Below are positions 22,661-29,747 of a DNA stretch of 40,134 bases, piece after piece. Numbering within the stretch: position 1 is the first letter of the stretch; each line of letters starts with the position of its first letter. Origin of the DNA: Candidatus Bipolaricaulota bacterium (lineage in GTDB: Bacteria > Bipolaricaulota > Bipolaricaulia > RBG-16-55-9); contig JALSGO010000153.1 in NCBI GenBank assembly GCA_026982655.1, positions 1 to 40,134 of the forward strand. Direction: 5' to 3'. Made by a program: the position numbers and the translations under genes. The notes below the pieces were generated by a model. The model saw only the letters and a program-made list of their open reading frames with translations, did no database searches and was not told the origin of the DNA.

Positions 22661-23566
22661 ATGGACATCCAAGAGAAGAAGCTTTTGGCCAACCGTCTGC
22701 GGCAGATCGCCCTCCGGCTCGTCTACGAGGCCCAATCGGGACACCTGGGCGGCTCCTACTCCGCTGCTGAAATTTTAGTTGAGCTGCTCTTCGAGCAGAT
22801 GCGCCTCGACCCCACCCGTCCCGACGCCCTCGACAACGACATCCTGGTGATCGACAAGGGCCACATCACCCCCGGCTACTACGCCGCCCTGCACCTGCGG
22901 GGGCTCCTCCCGGAGGAGCTGCTCCCGACCTACCGACGGGCGGACGTAAGCGCCCCCCCCGGGCAAACGAAGACGCTCCAGGGGCACCCCAAGTACCGAC
23001 CCGAGTTGGGGATCTGGTTCTCCACCGGCAGCTTAGGGGTGGGGATCTCCCAAGCCGTGGGGATGGCCCTCGCCGAGAAGATTCGAGGCCGCGATACGCG
23101 CGTCTACGTCCTGCTCAGCGATGGGGGCATGCAGGAGGGGATCGTCTGGGAGGCCGCCCGCAACGCCGCCTATCACCGACTGGACAACCTCACCGCCGTG
23201 CTCGACGTAAACTGGATCCAGAACGACGACTTCGTCTTCCACGAGACGGAACTGCTCCCGGTGGCCGCGAAGTGGGCGAGCTACGGCTGGGCCGTCGTCG
23301 GAGAGGAAGTCCCGTACGAGGAGCGCACCCCCGAGAAGCTCACGGGCCACGACTTCGACTGGCTCTCCCGGGCGTTCCGGGAGGCGAAGGCCGTACGGGG
23401 CCGGCCCGCGATCGTGATCGCGAACACCCTCAAGGGGAAGGGCATCCCCGAGATCGAGGACGATCCGGCCTGGCACGCCAAGGCCCCTTCGCAAGAGCAG
23501 TACGAGCGCTGGATCCGGCATCTGCAGCAAGAAGAAGAGCGCCTGAAGGCGGGTGAGCCCGTGTGA
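22661..23566 (+). CDS. Transketolase, N-terminal (TPP-binding) subunit
   Basis: A 301-residue transketolase N-terminal half, holding the thiamine diphosphate PP domain. Visible are SGHLGGSYSAAEILVELLF, DKGHITPGYYAALH, LQGHPK and STGSLGVGISQAVGMALA. The TPP/Mg motif is atypical: SDGGMQEG replaces the usual GDGExxEG, and DVNWIQND stands where D-x-N-x-x-Q-I-D-G is expected. The metal-binding Asp and Asn are kept. Its stop overlaps the GTG start of the C-terminal subunit (GTGA), so the two are made in equal amounts. No ribosome binding site is visible; coupling with tal is likely. Confidence 0.88.
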   Translation: MDIQEKKLLANRLRQIALRLVYEAQSGHLGGSYSAAEILVELLFEQMRLDPTRPDALDNDILVIDKGHITPGYYAALHLRGLLPEELLPTYRRADVSAPPGQTKTLQGHPKYRPELGIWFSTGSLGVGISQAVGMALAEKIRGRDTRVYVLLSDGGMQEGIVWEAARNAAYHRLDNLTAVLDVNWIQNDDFVFHETELLPVAAKWASYGWAVVGEEVPYEERTPEKLTGHDFDWLSRAFREAKAVRGRPAIVIANTLKGKGIPEIEDDPAWHAKAPSQEQYERWIRHLQQEEERLKAGEPV

Positions 23567-24570
23567 TCCGCTACCCTCTGGAGCTCACGCGCTTCGTGGA
23601 CGAGCAGGGCAACCCCAAAGCCGTCGAGCGGAGCTACGTGCGGGACGCCTTCGGGGAGGCCCTCGCCGAGTTGGGTGCCCAAACGGACTTCGTCGTCTTG
23701 GGAGCGGACCTCGACAAGTCCACCAAGACCCTAAAGTTTCGAGATCGATTTGGGATCTTCGGGCAGGATCCCTGGGGGTGGAAGGGCCGCTGGATCAGCT
23801 GCGGGGTATCCGAGGCGTTTATGTGCGCCGCGGCGGGGGGCCTGGCGGCCCGCGGCGTAAAGCCCGTGATCACCACCTTCGCCCGCTTCCTGGAGCGGGG
23901 GTATGAGCCCCTGATCCAGTCCGTAGCGATCCCGGGGTTCGACTGCTTCGTGTTGGGGAGCCACGGGGGGATCGCCACGGGCCAAGACGGCAGCTCCGCC
24001 CAGGCCATCGAGGACCTCGCCCTGTTCCGGGCGCTGCCCCACGCCACCGTGATCTGCCCCGCGGACGCCCGGGAGACCCGACAGGCCGTCTTCCGGGCGT
24101 TTGAGCAGAAGGGCATCGTGTATATGCGCCTCTCGCGGAACCGACTGCCCCACCTCTTCGAGGAGGGCTACGACTTCCGGCTGGGGGAGGCCGTAGAGCT
24201 CCTGCCCGGCGAGCGGATCACGCTCGTGGGGACGGGAGAGACGACGTATCACGCCCTCATCGCCGCGGCCAAACTACGCAGAGAGGGACTTTCGCCTCGG
24301 CTCATCCACCTGCCCACCCTAAAGCCCTTAAATCCCTCTTCCTTGAAGGAAGCCGCGCAGGACACGGAGCTCTTCGTGACGGTGGAGGACCACGGCCCGC
24401 GGGGGGGCTTGGGCGATGCCGTCCTAGAGGCCCTTTCGGAGGCGGGCACGCCGCGAAGGGTGCTCAAGATCGGGGTGGAGGTCTACGCCGAGTCGGGTAC
24501 GCCCGCGGAGCTCTATCGCAAATACGGGCTGGACGCGGATGGGATTGCCCGGAGGGTGCTGGACCGCTAA
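23563..24570 (+). CDS. Transketolase, C-terminal (pyrimidine-binding) subunit
   Basis: A 335-residue transketolase C-terminal half with the Pyr domain and the C-terminal domain. The TPP-activating Glu is in WISCGVSEAFMCAAAGGLA, and IEDLALFRALP and VICPADARETRQA are family-typical. The usual G-x-D-G-x-T-H-Q segment reads GQDGSSAQAIEDL, so the conserved substrate-contacting His is Ala here. LFVTVEDHGPRGGLGDAV is the normal final-domain motif. The start is GTG at 23563, overlapping the upstream stop. The substitutions suggest an altered donor or acceptor, so the gene product may not be a standard transketolase. Confidence 0.88.
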   Translation: MIRYPLELTRFVDEQGNPKAVERSYVRDAFGEALAELGAQTDFVVLGADLDKSTKTLKFRDRFGIFGQDPWGWKGRWISCGVSEAFMCAAAGGLAARGVKPVITTFARFLERGYEPLIQSVAIPGFDCFVLGSHGGIATGQDGSSAQAIEDLALFRALPHATVICPADARETRQAVFRAFEQKGIVYMRLSRNRLPHLFEEGYDFRLGEAVELLPGERITLVGTGETTYHALIAAAKLRREGLSPRLIHLPTLKPLNPSSLKEAAQDTELFVTVEDHGPRGGLGDAVLEALSEAGTPRRVLKIGVEVYAESGTPAELYRKYGLDADGIARRVLDR

Positions 24571-24668
24571 ACCGGCTTGGGGCGGATGAAAATCTCCGGC
24601 CCTGCCTGCAGCGGGAGGAGCGGCGTCTCTCTCACGACCTCAGCCGCGTCCGGGGTCGGGGTGCGGTA

Positions 24669-24677
24669 CCCCCCCCC
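24669..24677. repeat. Homopolymer run of nine C
   Basis: Nine consecutive C residues end 6 bp upstream of the osmC -35 hexamer. Homopolymers of this length can slip in replication, or may be a sequencing uncertainty. Confidence 0.7.
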
Positions 24678-24683
24678 AGATCC

Positions 24684-24712
24684 TTGATCCCGAAGGGAAG
24701 GTGGGCTAGACT
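24684..24712 (+). promoter_or_regulatory. Promoter of the OsmC-family gene
   Basis: TTGATC (24684-24689), a 17-bp spacer and TAGACT (24707-24712). The predicted start near 24719 gives a ~114-nt leader that includes the GGATT repeat. Confidence 0.55.
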
Positions 24713-24792
24713 GGGGCGGTGCCTGTCCGGGTCCGCAAACGGATCCTGAGGGGACGGGTGGCCAAGTGCTCAGACGGAGGACGAGGCAGACC

Positions 24793-24812
24793 GGATTGGA
24801 TTGGATTGGATT
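24793..24812 (+). repeat. Four tandem GGATT units in the osmC leader
   Basis: GGATT is perfectly repeated four times, then GGAG. The array ends 7 nt before the AAGGAG ribosome binding site and 20 nt before the ATG at 24833, so unit gain or loss would change leader length and RBS surroundings. Confidence 0.85.
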
Positions 24813-24832
24813 GGAGAAAGGAGAGGGTACCC

Positions 24833-25309
24833 ATGGAGACGAAGACGCAAGTCTACCGGGTCCGCGGGAGCTGGGAGGGGGCCCTGGTCGGGGGCCGGGG
24901 CGTGATCGAGAACGAGCGGGGAACGTTTCAGACGGAGTTTTCCGTGCCCAAAAGCTTCGGCGGACCCGGAGGGATGACCAACCCGGAGGAGATTTTCCTG
25001 GCCTCTGCGTGTGCTTGTTATCTGGTGACGCTGGCGATGATCGCGGAGAAGATGAAGCTTCCCGTGAAGAACCTCACCTGTACGGCCGAGGGGACGGTCA
25101 TCCCCGACGAGCAAGATGGTTATCACTTTCGCGAGATTACCCTCCGCCCGCACATCGAGATGGACGTCGAGGGCAACGGCGACAGCGCCCAATACGAGGA
25201 CCTCATCGCCCGCGCAGTGGCGCTGGCCGAGCAGCGCTGCATCATCTCCCGAGCCGTGAAGGGCACCGTCCACTACGAAGTCCAGCACACCGTAGCTGCA
25301 GCAGGGTAG
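24833..25309 (+). CDS. OsmC/Ohr-family peroxidase-like protein
   Basis: A 158-residue OsmC-family protein. These are homodimeric thiol peroxidases that reduce organic hydroperoxides. The two active-site Cys are in SACACYL (Cys60, with a further Cys62) and EQRCIIS (Cys136), and NPEEIFLASACA is family-typical. The frame is open upstream to a GTG at 24719, but the ATG at 24833 is chosen because AAAGGAGAG lies just before it and the family N-terminus starts here. It stands alone with its own promoter and a shared bidirectional terminator, so it is monocistronic. Confidence 0.9.
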   Translation: METKTQVYRVRGSWEGALVGGRGVIENERGTFQTEFSVPKSFGGPGGMTNPEEIFLASACACYLVTLAMIAEKMKLPVKNLTCTAEGTVIPDEQDGYHFREITLRPHIEMDVEGNGDSAQYEDLIARAVALAEQRCIISRAVKGTVHYEVQHTVAAAG

Positions 25310-25345
25310 TTTACCCTGCTACAAGCCGGCGGAATCGGACAGCGG

Positions 25346-25374
25346 AAAGACCCCCGCCTCGCGCGGGGGCCTTT
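25346..25374. terminator. Bidirectional terminator between osmC and thiolase genes
   Basis: CCCCCGC (25351-25357), a 5-nt loop and GCGGGGG (25363-25369) are extended by AAAG/CTTT after one mismatch. With A-rich and T-rich flanks on either side it can terminate both converging genes. Confidence 0.8.
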
Positions 25375-25410
25375 CGTTCGCGTTCTCTAAGGGGTGACTG
25401 CCGTCGTCCG

Positions 25411-26565
25411 TCAGATCCGCTCGATCACCGTGGCGATCCCCTGGCCGAAGCCGATGCACATGGTGATGAGCCCCAGCTGCTTGTCCTGCCGCTCCAGCTC
25501 GTGGAGCATCTTGGTGAAGAGGATCGCTCCCGTGGCGCCCAAGGGATGACCGTGGGCGATCGCCCCGCCGTTGACGTTCACCTTCTCCCAGTCGACGTCG
25601 AGCTCCCGGCCCCAGGCGATGGGCACCGAGGCGAACGCCTCGTTGATCTCGATCAGATCGATGCTCTTGAGCGAGAGGTCCGTCTTCTCCAGCACCTTCT
25701 GGGTGGCGGGGATGGGGCCCGTGAGCATGAGGGTGGGGTCGACCCCCACCACCGCCGTGCCCAGGAGTCGGGCCCGGGGGGTGAGGCCCAGCTCTTTGGC
25801 CTTCTGGCGGGTCATCAGCAGGAGCAGGGAGGCCCCGTCGCTGATCTGGCTGGAGTTCCCCGCGGTAATCTTCCCGTCGGGCCGGAAGGAGGGCGCAAGC
25901 TGCGCCAGCTTCTCCAGACTCGTGTCCCGACGCACGCCCTCGTCTTGGGTGATCGTCTCCTTCTGTCCTTCGATCTCGACCTCGACGGGGACGATCTGGG
26001 CGTCGAAGCGCCCCTCGTCCTGGGCGCGGGCGAGCTTGCGGTGGCTCTCCAGCGAGAACTCGTCGAGCTCCCGGCGGGAGATGCCCCACTTCTCGGCGAT
26101 CCTCTCGGCTGACTCCCCCTGCCAGACGATCTCGTACATCTTCAGGAGCTTGGGGTTCAAGGGCTTGTCGATGTCCGAGCCCATCGGCTCGCGGGTCATG
26201 CTCTCCACTCCGCCCGCGAGCACCACGTCCGCGACGCCCATCGCGACCTCGTGGGCCGCGAAGACCACCGCCTGCTGGCCGGAGCCGCAGAGGCGATTCA
26301 CGGTCGTCCCCCCGACGGTGATGGGCAGCCCCGCCGTAAGCGCGATCAAGCGAGCGACGTTGCCCCCCTGCTCCCCCCGCTGGGTGACGCAGCCCAACAC
26401 GAGATCCTCGATGAGCGGAGGGTGAATCGCCGTACGCTTTAAGACCTCTTGGACGACGATCACGCCCAGATCGTCGGGGCGGACGTCCTTGAACGCCCCC
26501 TCCTTCTTGCCGATGGGGGTGCGAACCGCTTCGACGATCACCGGCTCCCGGGGGTTCATAGCCAT
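25411..26565 (-). CDS. Thiolase (acetyl-CoA acyltransferase)
   Basis: A 384-residue type I/II thiolase that condenses or cleaves acyl-CoA. The nucleophilic Cys93 is in NRLCGSGQQA, the HGHPLGATGA stretch holds the active-site His, and MCIGFGQG holds the second Cys. EINEAFA is also present. GGGAGGGAAG precedes the ATG. Degradative (FadA) and biosynthetic (PhaA/AtoB) members cannot be separated here, and no hydroxyacyl-CoA dehydrogenase is adjacent. It follows an MTH865-family gene by 75 nt and probably shares its promoter. Confidence 0.92.
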   Translation of the reverse strand: MAMNPREPVIVEAVRTPIGKKEGAFKDVRPDDLGVIVVQEVLKRTAIHPPLIEDLVLGCVTQRGEQGGNVARLIALTAGLPITVGGTTVNRLCGSGQQAVVFAAHEVAMGVADVVLAGGVESMTREPMGSDIDKPLNPKLLKMYEIVWQGESAERIAEKWGISRRELDEFSLESHRKLARAQDEGRFDAQIVPVEVEIEGQKETITQDEGVRRDTSLEKLAQLAPSFRPDGKITAGNSSQISDGASLLLLMTRQKAKELGLTPRARLLGTAVVGVDPTLMLTGPIPATQKVLEKTDLSLKSIDLIEINEAFASVPIAWGRELDVDWEKVNVNGGAIAHGHPLGATGAILFTKMLHELERQDKQLGLITMCIGFGQGIATVIERI

Positions 26566-26640
26566 GGCTTCCTCCCTTCCCCTCCCCTTCCCCTTGTCGT
26601 GGTCGTTGGGCTTTGGGCGAGCTGCGGCGTCGCACCCGAG

Positions 26641-26895
26641 CTACAGTTCGCCCGCCTCTTGGAGTCCATCCAGGATGTCCTTCACGAACGAGTCGACGTC
26701 GTTATAGGGGAACTTCGCCCGCCCGGCGAGCTTCTGGGAGAGCTCCATGGCGGACCAGCTCTTGTCCCCGGCCTTGAACTGGGTCATCGGCCCTTGAGGC
26801 AGGACGGGCAGAAGGTCCATCACGCTGTTGATGGGGTAGTTCGCCTTGCCGAAGACTTCCTTCAGTTGCTTTTCCAGCTCTTCGCGTGCGCTCAT
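26641..26895 (-). CDS. MTH865-family small protein
   Basis: An 84-residue acidic protein resembling the MTH865 family, first seen in methanogenic archaea and of unknown function. Family features are an amphipathic helix at the start, A-N-Y-P-I-N, a P-Q-G-x-x-T-x-F/C-K-A-G-D stretch, and a Phe-Pro-Tyr/Phe turn before the last helix. GGAGGTG ends 7 nt before ATG 26895, and this start is preferred over the GTG that overlaps the ribosome binding site. It is upstream of the thiolase gene in the same orientation with a strong promoter. A link to acyl-CoA chemistry is only suggested by position. Confidence 0.75.
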   Translation of the reverse strand: MSAREELEKQLKEVFGKANYPINSVMDLLPVLPQGPMTQFKAGDKSWSAMELSQKLAGRAKFPYNDVDSFVKDILDGLQEAGEL

Positions 26896-26916
26896 GCTAA
26901 GCACCTCCGTGGGGGT

Positions 26917-26946
26917 ATGCTACGGCCTGATGGAGGGGGCTGTCAA
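26917..26946 (-). promoter_or_regulatory. Promoter of the MTH865-thiolase unit
   Basis: On the minus strand a perfect TTGACA (26941-26946), an 18-bp spacer and TAGCAT (26917-26922). It is back-to-back with the regulator promoter at 26981. Confidence 0.65.
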
Positions 26947-26980
26947 ACCCCCTTCTCCCGGGTCGTTTCTCTGCCTTTCC

Positions 26981-27009
26981 TTGACGCGCTGTTTTCCACG
27001 GGGTAAGCT
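26981..27009 (+). promoter_or_regulatory. Promoter of the wHTH-importer operon
   Basis: TTGACG (26981-26986), a 17-bp spacer and TAAGCT (27004-27009). The predicted start is near 27016, exactly at the first arm of the palindromes described next. Confidence 0.55.
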
Positions 27010-27015
27010 GTGTGT

Positions 27016-27050
27016 GCATCCCCTTGTGGGATGCGCTATCCCACAGGAGG
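27016..27050 (+). promoter_or_regulatory. Two overlapping perfect palindromes next to the RBS (operator or RNA switch)
   Basis: GCATCCC (27016-27022) pairs with GGGATGC (27028-27034). TGTGGGAT (27025-27032) pairs with ATCCCACA (27038-27045). The two stems share 27028-27032 and cannot form together. The right arm of the second abuts AGGAGG (27045-27050), the RBS of the regulator. The half-sites could equally be a DNA operator for autoregulation. Confidence 0.6.
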
Positions 27051-27058
27051 CATCGGGC

Positions 27059-27676
27059 ATGCGCACCCGAGGGATCGACTGGCCCATAGCCTATGACTTG
27101 ATCTGGACCCTTCTCACCGCTTCCCGACCTCTGGGCCGCCGGAGCCTGGAGCAGAGGACGGGGATTACCGAGATGACCGTCCGGACGCATCTCAACAAGC
27201 TGCGTGCCGCCGGGTACGTGAAGATGGCCAAAGCCGGGACGGCGCTGACGGCTCAAGGACAAGAGGCGTTTGCTACCTTGAAGGAGCGGGTCCCCTGGCT
27301 AGGCCCGCTGACGCTGCGCGACCTGGCCCTGGACCGCTACGGCGTGGCGGCGATCCTGCGAAACTTCCCTCAGGAACTCAAAGAGAGTTGGAGGTACCGA
27401 GACGCAGCGATTCGAGAAGGGGCCAGCGGAGCTCTTCTCCTCGTACGAACGGAAGGGGGGTGGGCGTTTAGCGACGAGCCCCTGTCGTTGGCGGAACAGT
27501 ACCCGCAGGACGCCGCGCTTCTAGAGCGGGCGCTACCCTTCAGCGGGGCGGAGGATGCCCTCGCGGTCGTCTTCGGACCGGAGCCCTCGGCGTCCCGGCG
27601 TGGGCTGTGGCGCATCGTCGTTGAACTCCTTCCTCCACCGAACGTTTCACACCATACCCAACAAACAGGAGGTTGA
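27059..27676 (+). CDS. Winged-helix transcriptional regulator
   Basis: A 205-residue protein. Residues about 10-75 form a winged helix-turn-helix with RRSLEQRTGITEMTVRTHL as the recognition unit and KMAKAGTALTAQGQEAF in the wing. The C-terminal ~120 residues form an alpha/beta domain reminiscent of the archaeal DUF4443 ligand domain, but this is uncertain. AGGAGG lies 8 nt before the ATG. The importer genes follow 6 nt after its stop, and their ribosome binding site lies inside this gene's end, so regulator and transporter are one operon. The natural inference is a nutrient- or metal-responsive autoregulator. Confidence 0.75.
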   Translation: MRTRGIDWPIAYDLIWTLLTASRPLGRRSLEQRTGITEMTVRTHLNKLRAAGYVKMAKAGTALTAQGQEAFATLKERVPWLGPLTLRDLALDRYGVAAILRNFPQELKESWRYRDAAIREGASGALLLVRTEGGWAFSDEPLSLAEQYPQDAALLERALPFSGAEDALAVVFGPEPSASRRGLWRIVVELLPPPNVSHHTQQTGG

Positions 27677-27682
27677 TCTGTC

Positions 27683-28579
27683 ATGCCCATCGCAAGACTC
27701 ATGGGGTTGATCTCCGCAACCCTCATGCTGCTAGGGGCCGGAGGAATCGTCCCTATCCTCGCCCAGTCCAAGGTCGTCCTCGTGGACGACCGCGGCCAGG
27801 AGATCGAAGTCCCGCTCCCCGTCGAGCGGATCGTCGTAGCGGGGACGCCCCTCTACACCGAGATCCTGGTCGACTTGGGCGCGAAAGACCTACTCGTGGG
27901 GGTGACGGACTCCCCGAACAACCCGCCCGAGGTGGCCGACGTCCCCCGGGTCGGCTCCCCCTTCCGGCCCAACGTCGAGGTCATCTTGTCCCTGGAGCCC
28001 GACGTGGTGCTGGGCGCCGTCGGGGACGCCCGGGATCGACTGGAGGCCGCGGGGCTCATCGTGGTGACCCCGGTCCTTTTTATCGCCCAGATCCCCGATA
28101 TCTTCCGCCTCATCGAGGTGGTGGGCCTCCTGGCGGACCGCGAGGTGGAGGCGGAGATCGCGATCGGGCGGATCTCGGAGCGGATCGTCGCCCTGGAGAG
28201 CGCGGTCGTCCAGCGGGATCGGGTGCGGGCCGCGTTCCTGTTCGCGCCGCCGGACGTGGCCCCCTTCGCCGTGGGCCGCGGCTCCGTGGAGGGGGAGCTC
28301 CTGGCGCGGGCCGGGGCGGAGAACGTCTTCGCCGATATAGAGGGCATCCAGCAGGTGAGCTTCGAGGCCGTGGTCGAGCGCGACCCCGACGTGATCTTCA
28401 CCGACCCCTCCCAGATCGAGAACCTCACGCAGAACCCCCTGCTGCAGGGCGTGAGCGCGGTGCGGGAGGGACGCGTCTTCGGCGTGAAGGCGAGCCAGCT
28501 CACCTCCACGCGCGTGGCCGAGGCCCTGCAGGTCATGGCGGAGGCCCTCCACCCGGACGCCTTCCGCGCGAACGAGTGA
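27683..28579 (+). CDS. ABC importer substrate-binding protein (FecB/BtuF type)
   Basis: A 298-residue periplasmic substrate-binding protein of the helical-backbone family used for iron-siderophores, haem or cobalamin. A signal peptide spans about 1-27 (ending PILAQS), without a lipobox Cys. The body shows the N-lobe strands with PVERIVVAGTPL and EVILSLEPDVVLG, the long bridging helix, and the C-lobe FEAVVERDPDVIF. A strong AGGAGG lies 10 nt upstream of the ATG. The substrate cannot be named; there is no cobalamin riboswitch and no siderophore gene. Confidence 0.9.
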   Translation: MPIARLMGLISATLMLLGAGGIVPILAQSKVVLVDDRGQEIEVPLPVERIVVAGTPLYTEILVDLGAKDLLVGVTDSPNNPPEVADVPRVGSPFRPNVEVILSLEPDVVLGAVGDARDRLEAAGLIVVTPVLFIAQIPDIFRLIEVVGLLADREVEAEIAIGRISERIVALESAVVQRDRVRAAFLFAPPDVAPFAVGRGSVEGELLARAGAENVFADIEGIQQVSFEAVVERDPDVIFTDPSQIENLTQNPLLQGVSAVREGRVFGVKASQLTSTRVAEALQVMAEALHPDAFRANE

Positions 28580-28586
28580 TCCCGCC

Positions 28587-29747
28587 GTGATCTCCCCTAG
28601 GGCTAGAAGGACCCTGCCCCGAGCCCGAGCGGAGGCCCCCCGACGGGCCCGGGCCGGGGCGCCGAGTCCGGGACCCCGCTCCCGAGCCCGAAGAAGAAGA
28701 CCCCGGCCCGCGGTCGTCCTCCCCCTCTTGGGGGGCCTTCTGGTCGCGGCGTTGGGGCTGGCGGTGGCCCTCGGACCCGTCCCGATCCCCCCCCGGGAGC
28801 TTCTCGGGTATGGGGCGCAGAAGCTGGGCCTCTCGCCGGGCGCGGAGATCCCCCCGGCTCATCTCGTGATCCTCGAGGGCGTCCGACTCCCCCGGGCGCT
28901 GGCCGCGGCCCTCGTGGGCGCTTCTTTGGGGGTCTCGGGGGCCGTGATGCAGGGGATCTTCCGCAACCCCTTGGCGAGCCCCTACGTGCTGGGGCTGGCG
29001 AGCGGGGCGGGCGCCGGGGCCGCGCTCGTGATCGCCCTGGGGCTTTCGGCTGGGGGCCCGCTCGCGCTGCCCCTGGGGGCGCTCCTGGGCGGGACCGCGG
29101 CGGTGGCGCTCGTCTACGGGATCGCCCGCGCCTCCCGGCGCCCGGGGATGCCCGGGACCCTCACGCTCATCCTGGCGGGCATCGCGCTGAGCGCCCTCTT
29201 CTCCGCGCTCACGAGCTTGTCGATCGTGCTCAGTTCTGAGCCCTTGAAGGCGCAGACGATCGTCTTCTGGCTCATGGGGAGCCTGGGCCGGGCGCGCTGG
29301 GATCTTCTGCCCGTGCTGGCGGCAGCCGTGGTCGTAGGGCTGGGCTCGCTCTTCCTCTTCGCCCGCGACCTCAACGTGTTGTCGCTGGGGGAGGAGGGCG
29401 CGCGCCACCGGGGGGTTCGGCCCGAACGCCTGGAGAAGCTCCTGCTCGGGGTTGTCACGCTTCTTACGGGCGCGGCGGTGGCCCTGGCGGGGACGATCGG
29501 GTTCGTGGGGCTGATCACACCGCACGCCCTCCGGCTCGTCTTGGGTCCCGATCATCGGGTGCTCCTGCCGGCCTCGGCGTTGGGTGGAGCGCTCTTCTTG
29601 CTCCTAGCGGACACCGCGGCCCGCACGGCGCTCCCGCCCTTGGAGCTCCCCGTGGGGGTGCTCACGGCGCTCTGCGGCGCGCCCTTCTTCCTGTACCTGC
29701 TGCTGCGGCGCCCGGTCTTCCCGATCCGGGGAGGAGATACCCGATGA
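28587..29747 (+). CDS. ABC importer permease (FecCD/BtuC type)
   Basis: A 386-residue permease of the FecCD family with roughly ten hydrophobic helices starting near residue 43. Family motifs include RLPRALAAALVGASLGVSGA, MQGIFRNPLASPYVLGLASG and GTIGFVGLITPHALRLVLG. The first ~42 residues are extremely Arg/Pro/Ala-rich. That may be a real cytoplasmic extension or may mean the true start lies further in, though no internal start with a ribosome binding site is obvious. It starts at GTG 7 nt after the upstream stop and overlaps the ATPase gene by four bases (ATGA). Confidence 0.92.
   Translation: MISPRARRTLPRARAEAPRRARAGAPSPGPRSRARRRRPRPAVVLPLLGGLLVAALGLAVALGPVPIPPRELLGYGAQKLGLSPGAEIPPAHLVILEGVRLPRALAAALVGASLGVSGAVMQGIFRNPLASPYVLGLASGAGAGAALVIALGLSAGGPLALPLGALLGGTAAVALVYGIARASRRPGMPGTLTLILAGIALSALFSALTSLSIVLSSEPLKAQTIVFWLMGSLGRARWDLLPVLAAAVVVGLGSLFLFARDLNVLSLGEEGARHRGVRPERLEKLLLGVVTLLTGAAVALAGTIGFVGLITPHALRLVLGPDHRVLLPASALGGALFLLLADTAARTALPPLELPVGVLTALCGAPFFLYLLLRRPVFPIRGGDTR

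Noticed and set aside
24719-24832. Upstream GTG start for the OsmC protein
   Set aside because: It coincides with the predicted transcript start, lacks a ribosome binding site, and would translate the GGATT array into a D-W-I-G-L-D-W tail unlike the family.
2111-26896. Identical 16 bases at the starts of lig (2111-2126) and the MTH865 gene (26881-26896)
   Set aside because: Both genes encode M-S-A-R-E at the N-terminus; with biased codon use the match is explained by chance and shows no wider similarity.
27010-27058. Cobalamin riboswitch before the importer operon
   Set aside because: The leader is only about 45 nt and has no B12-box; far too short for that class.
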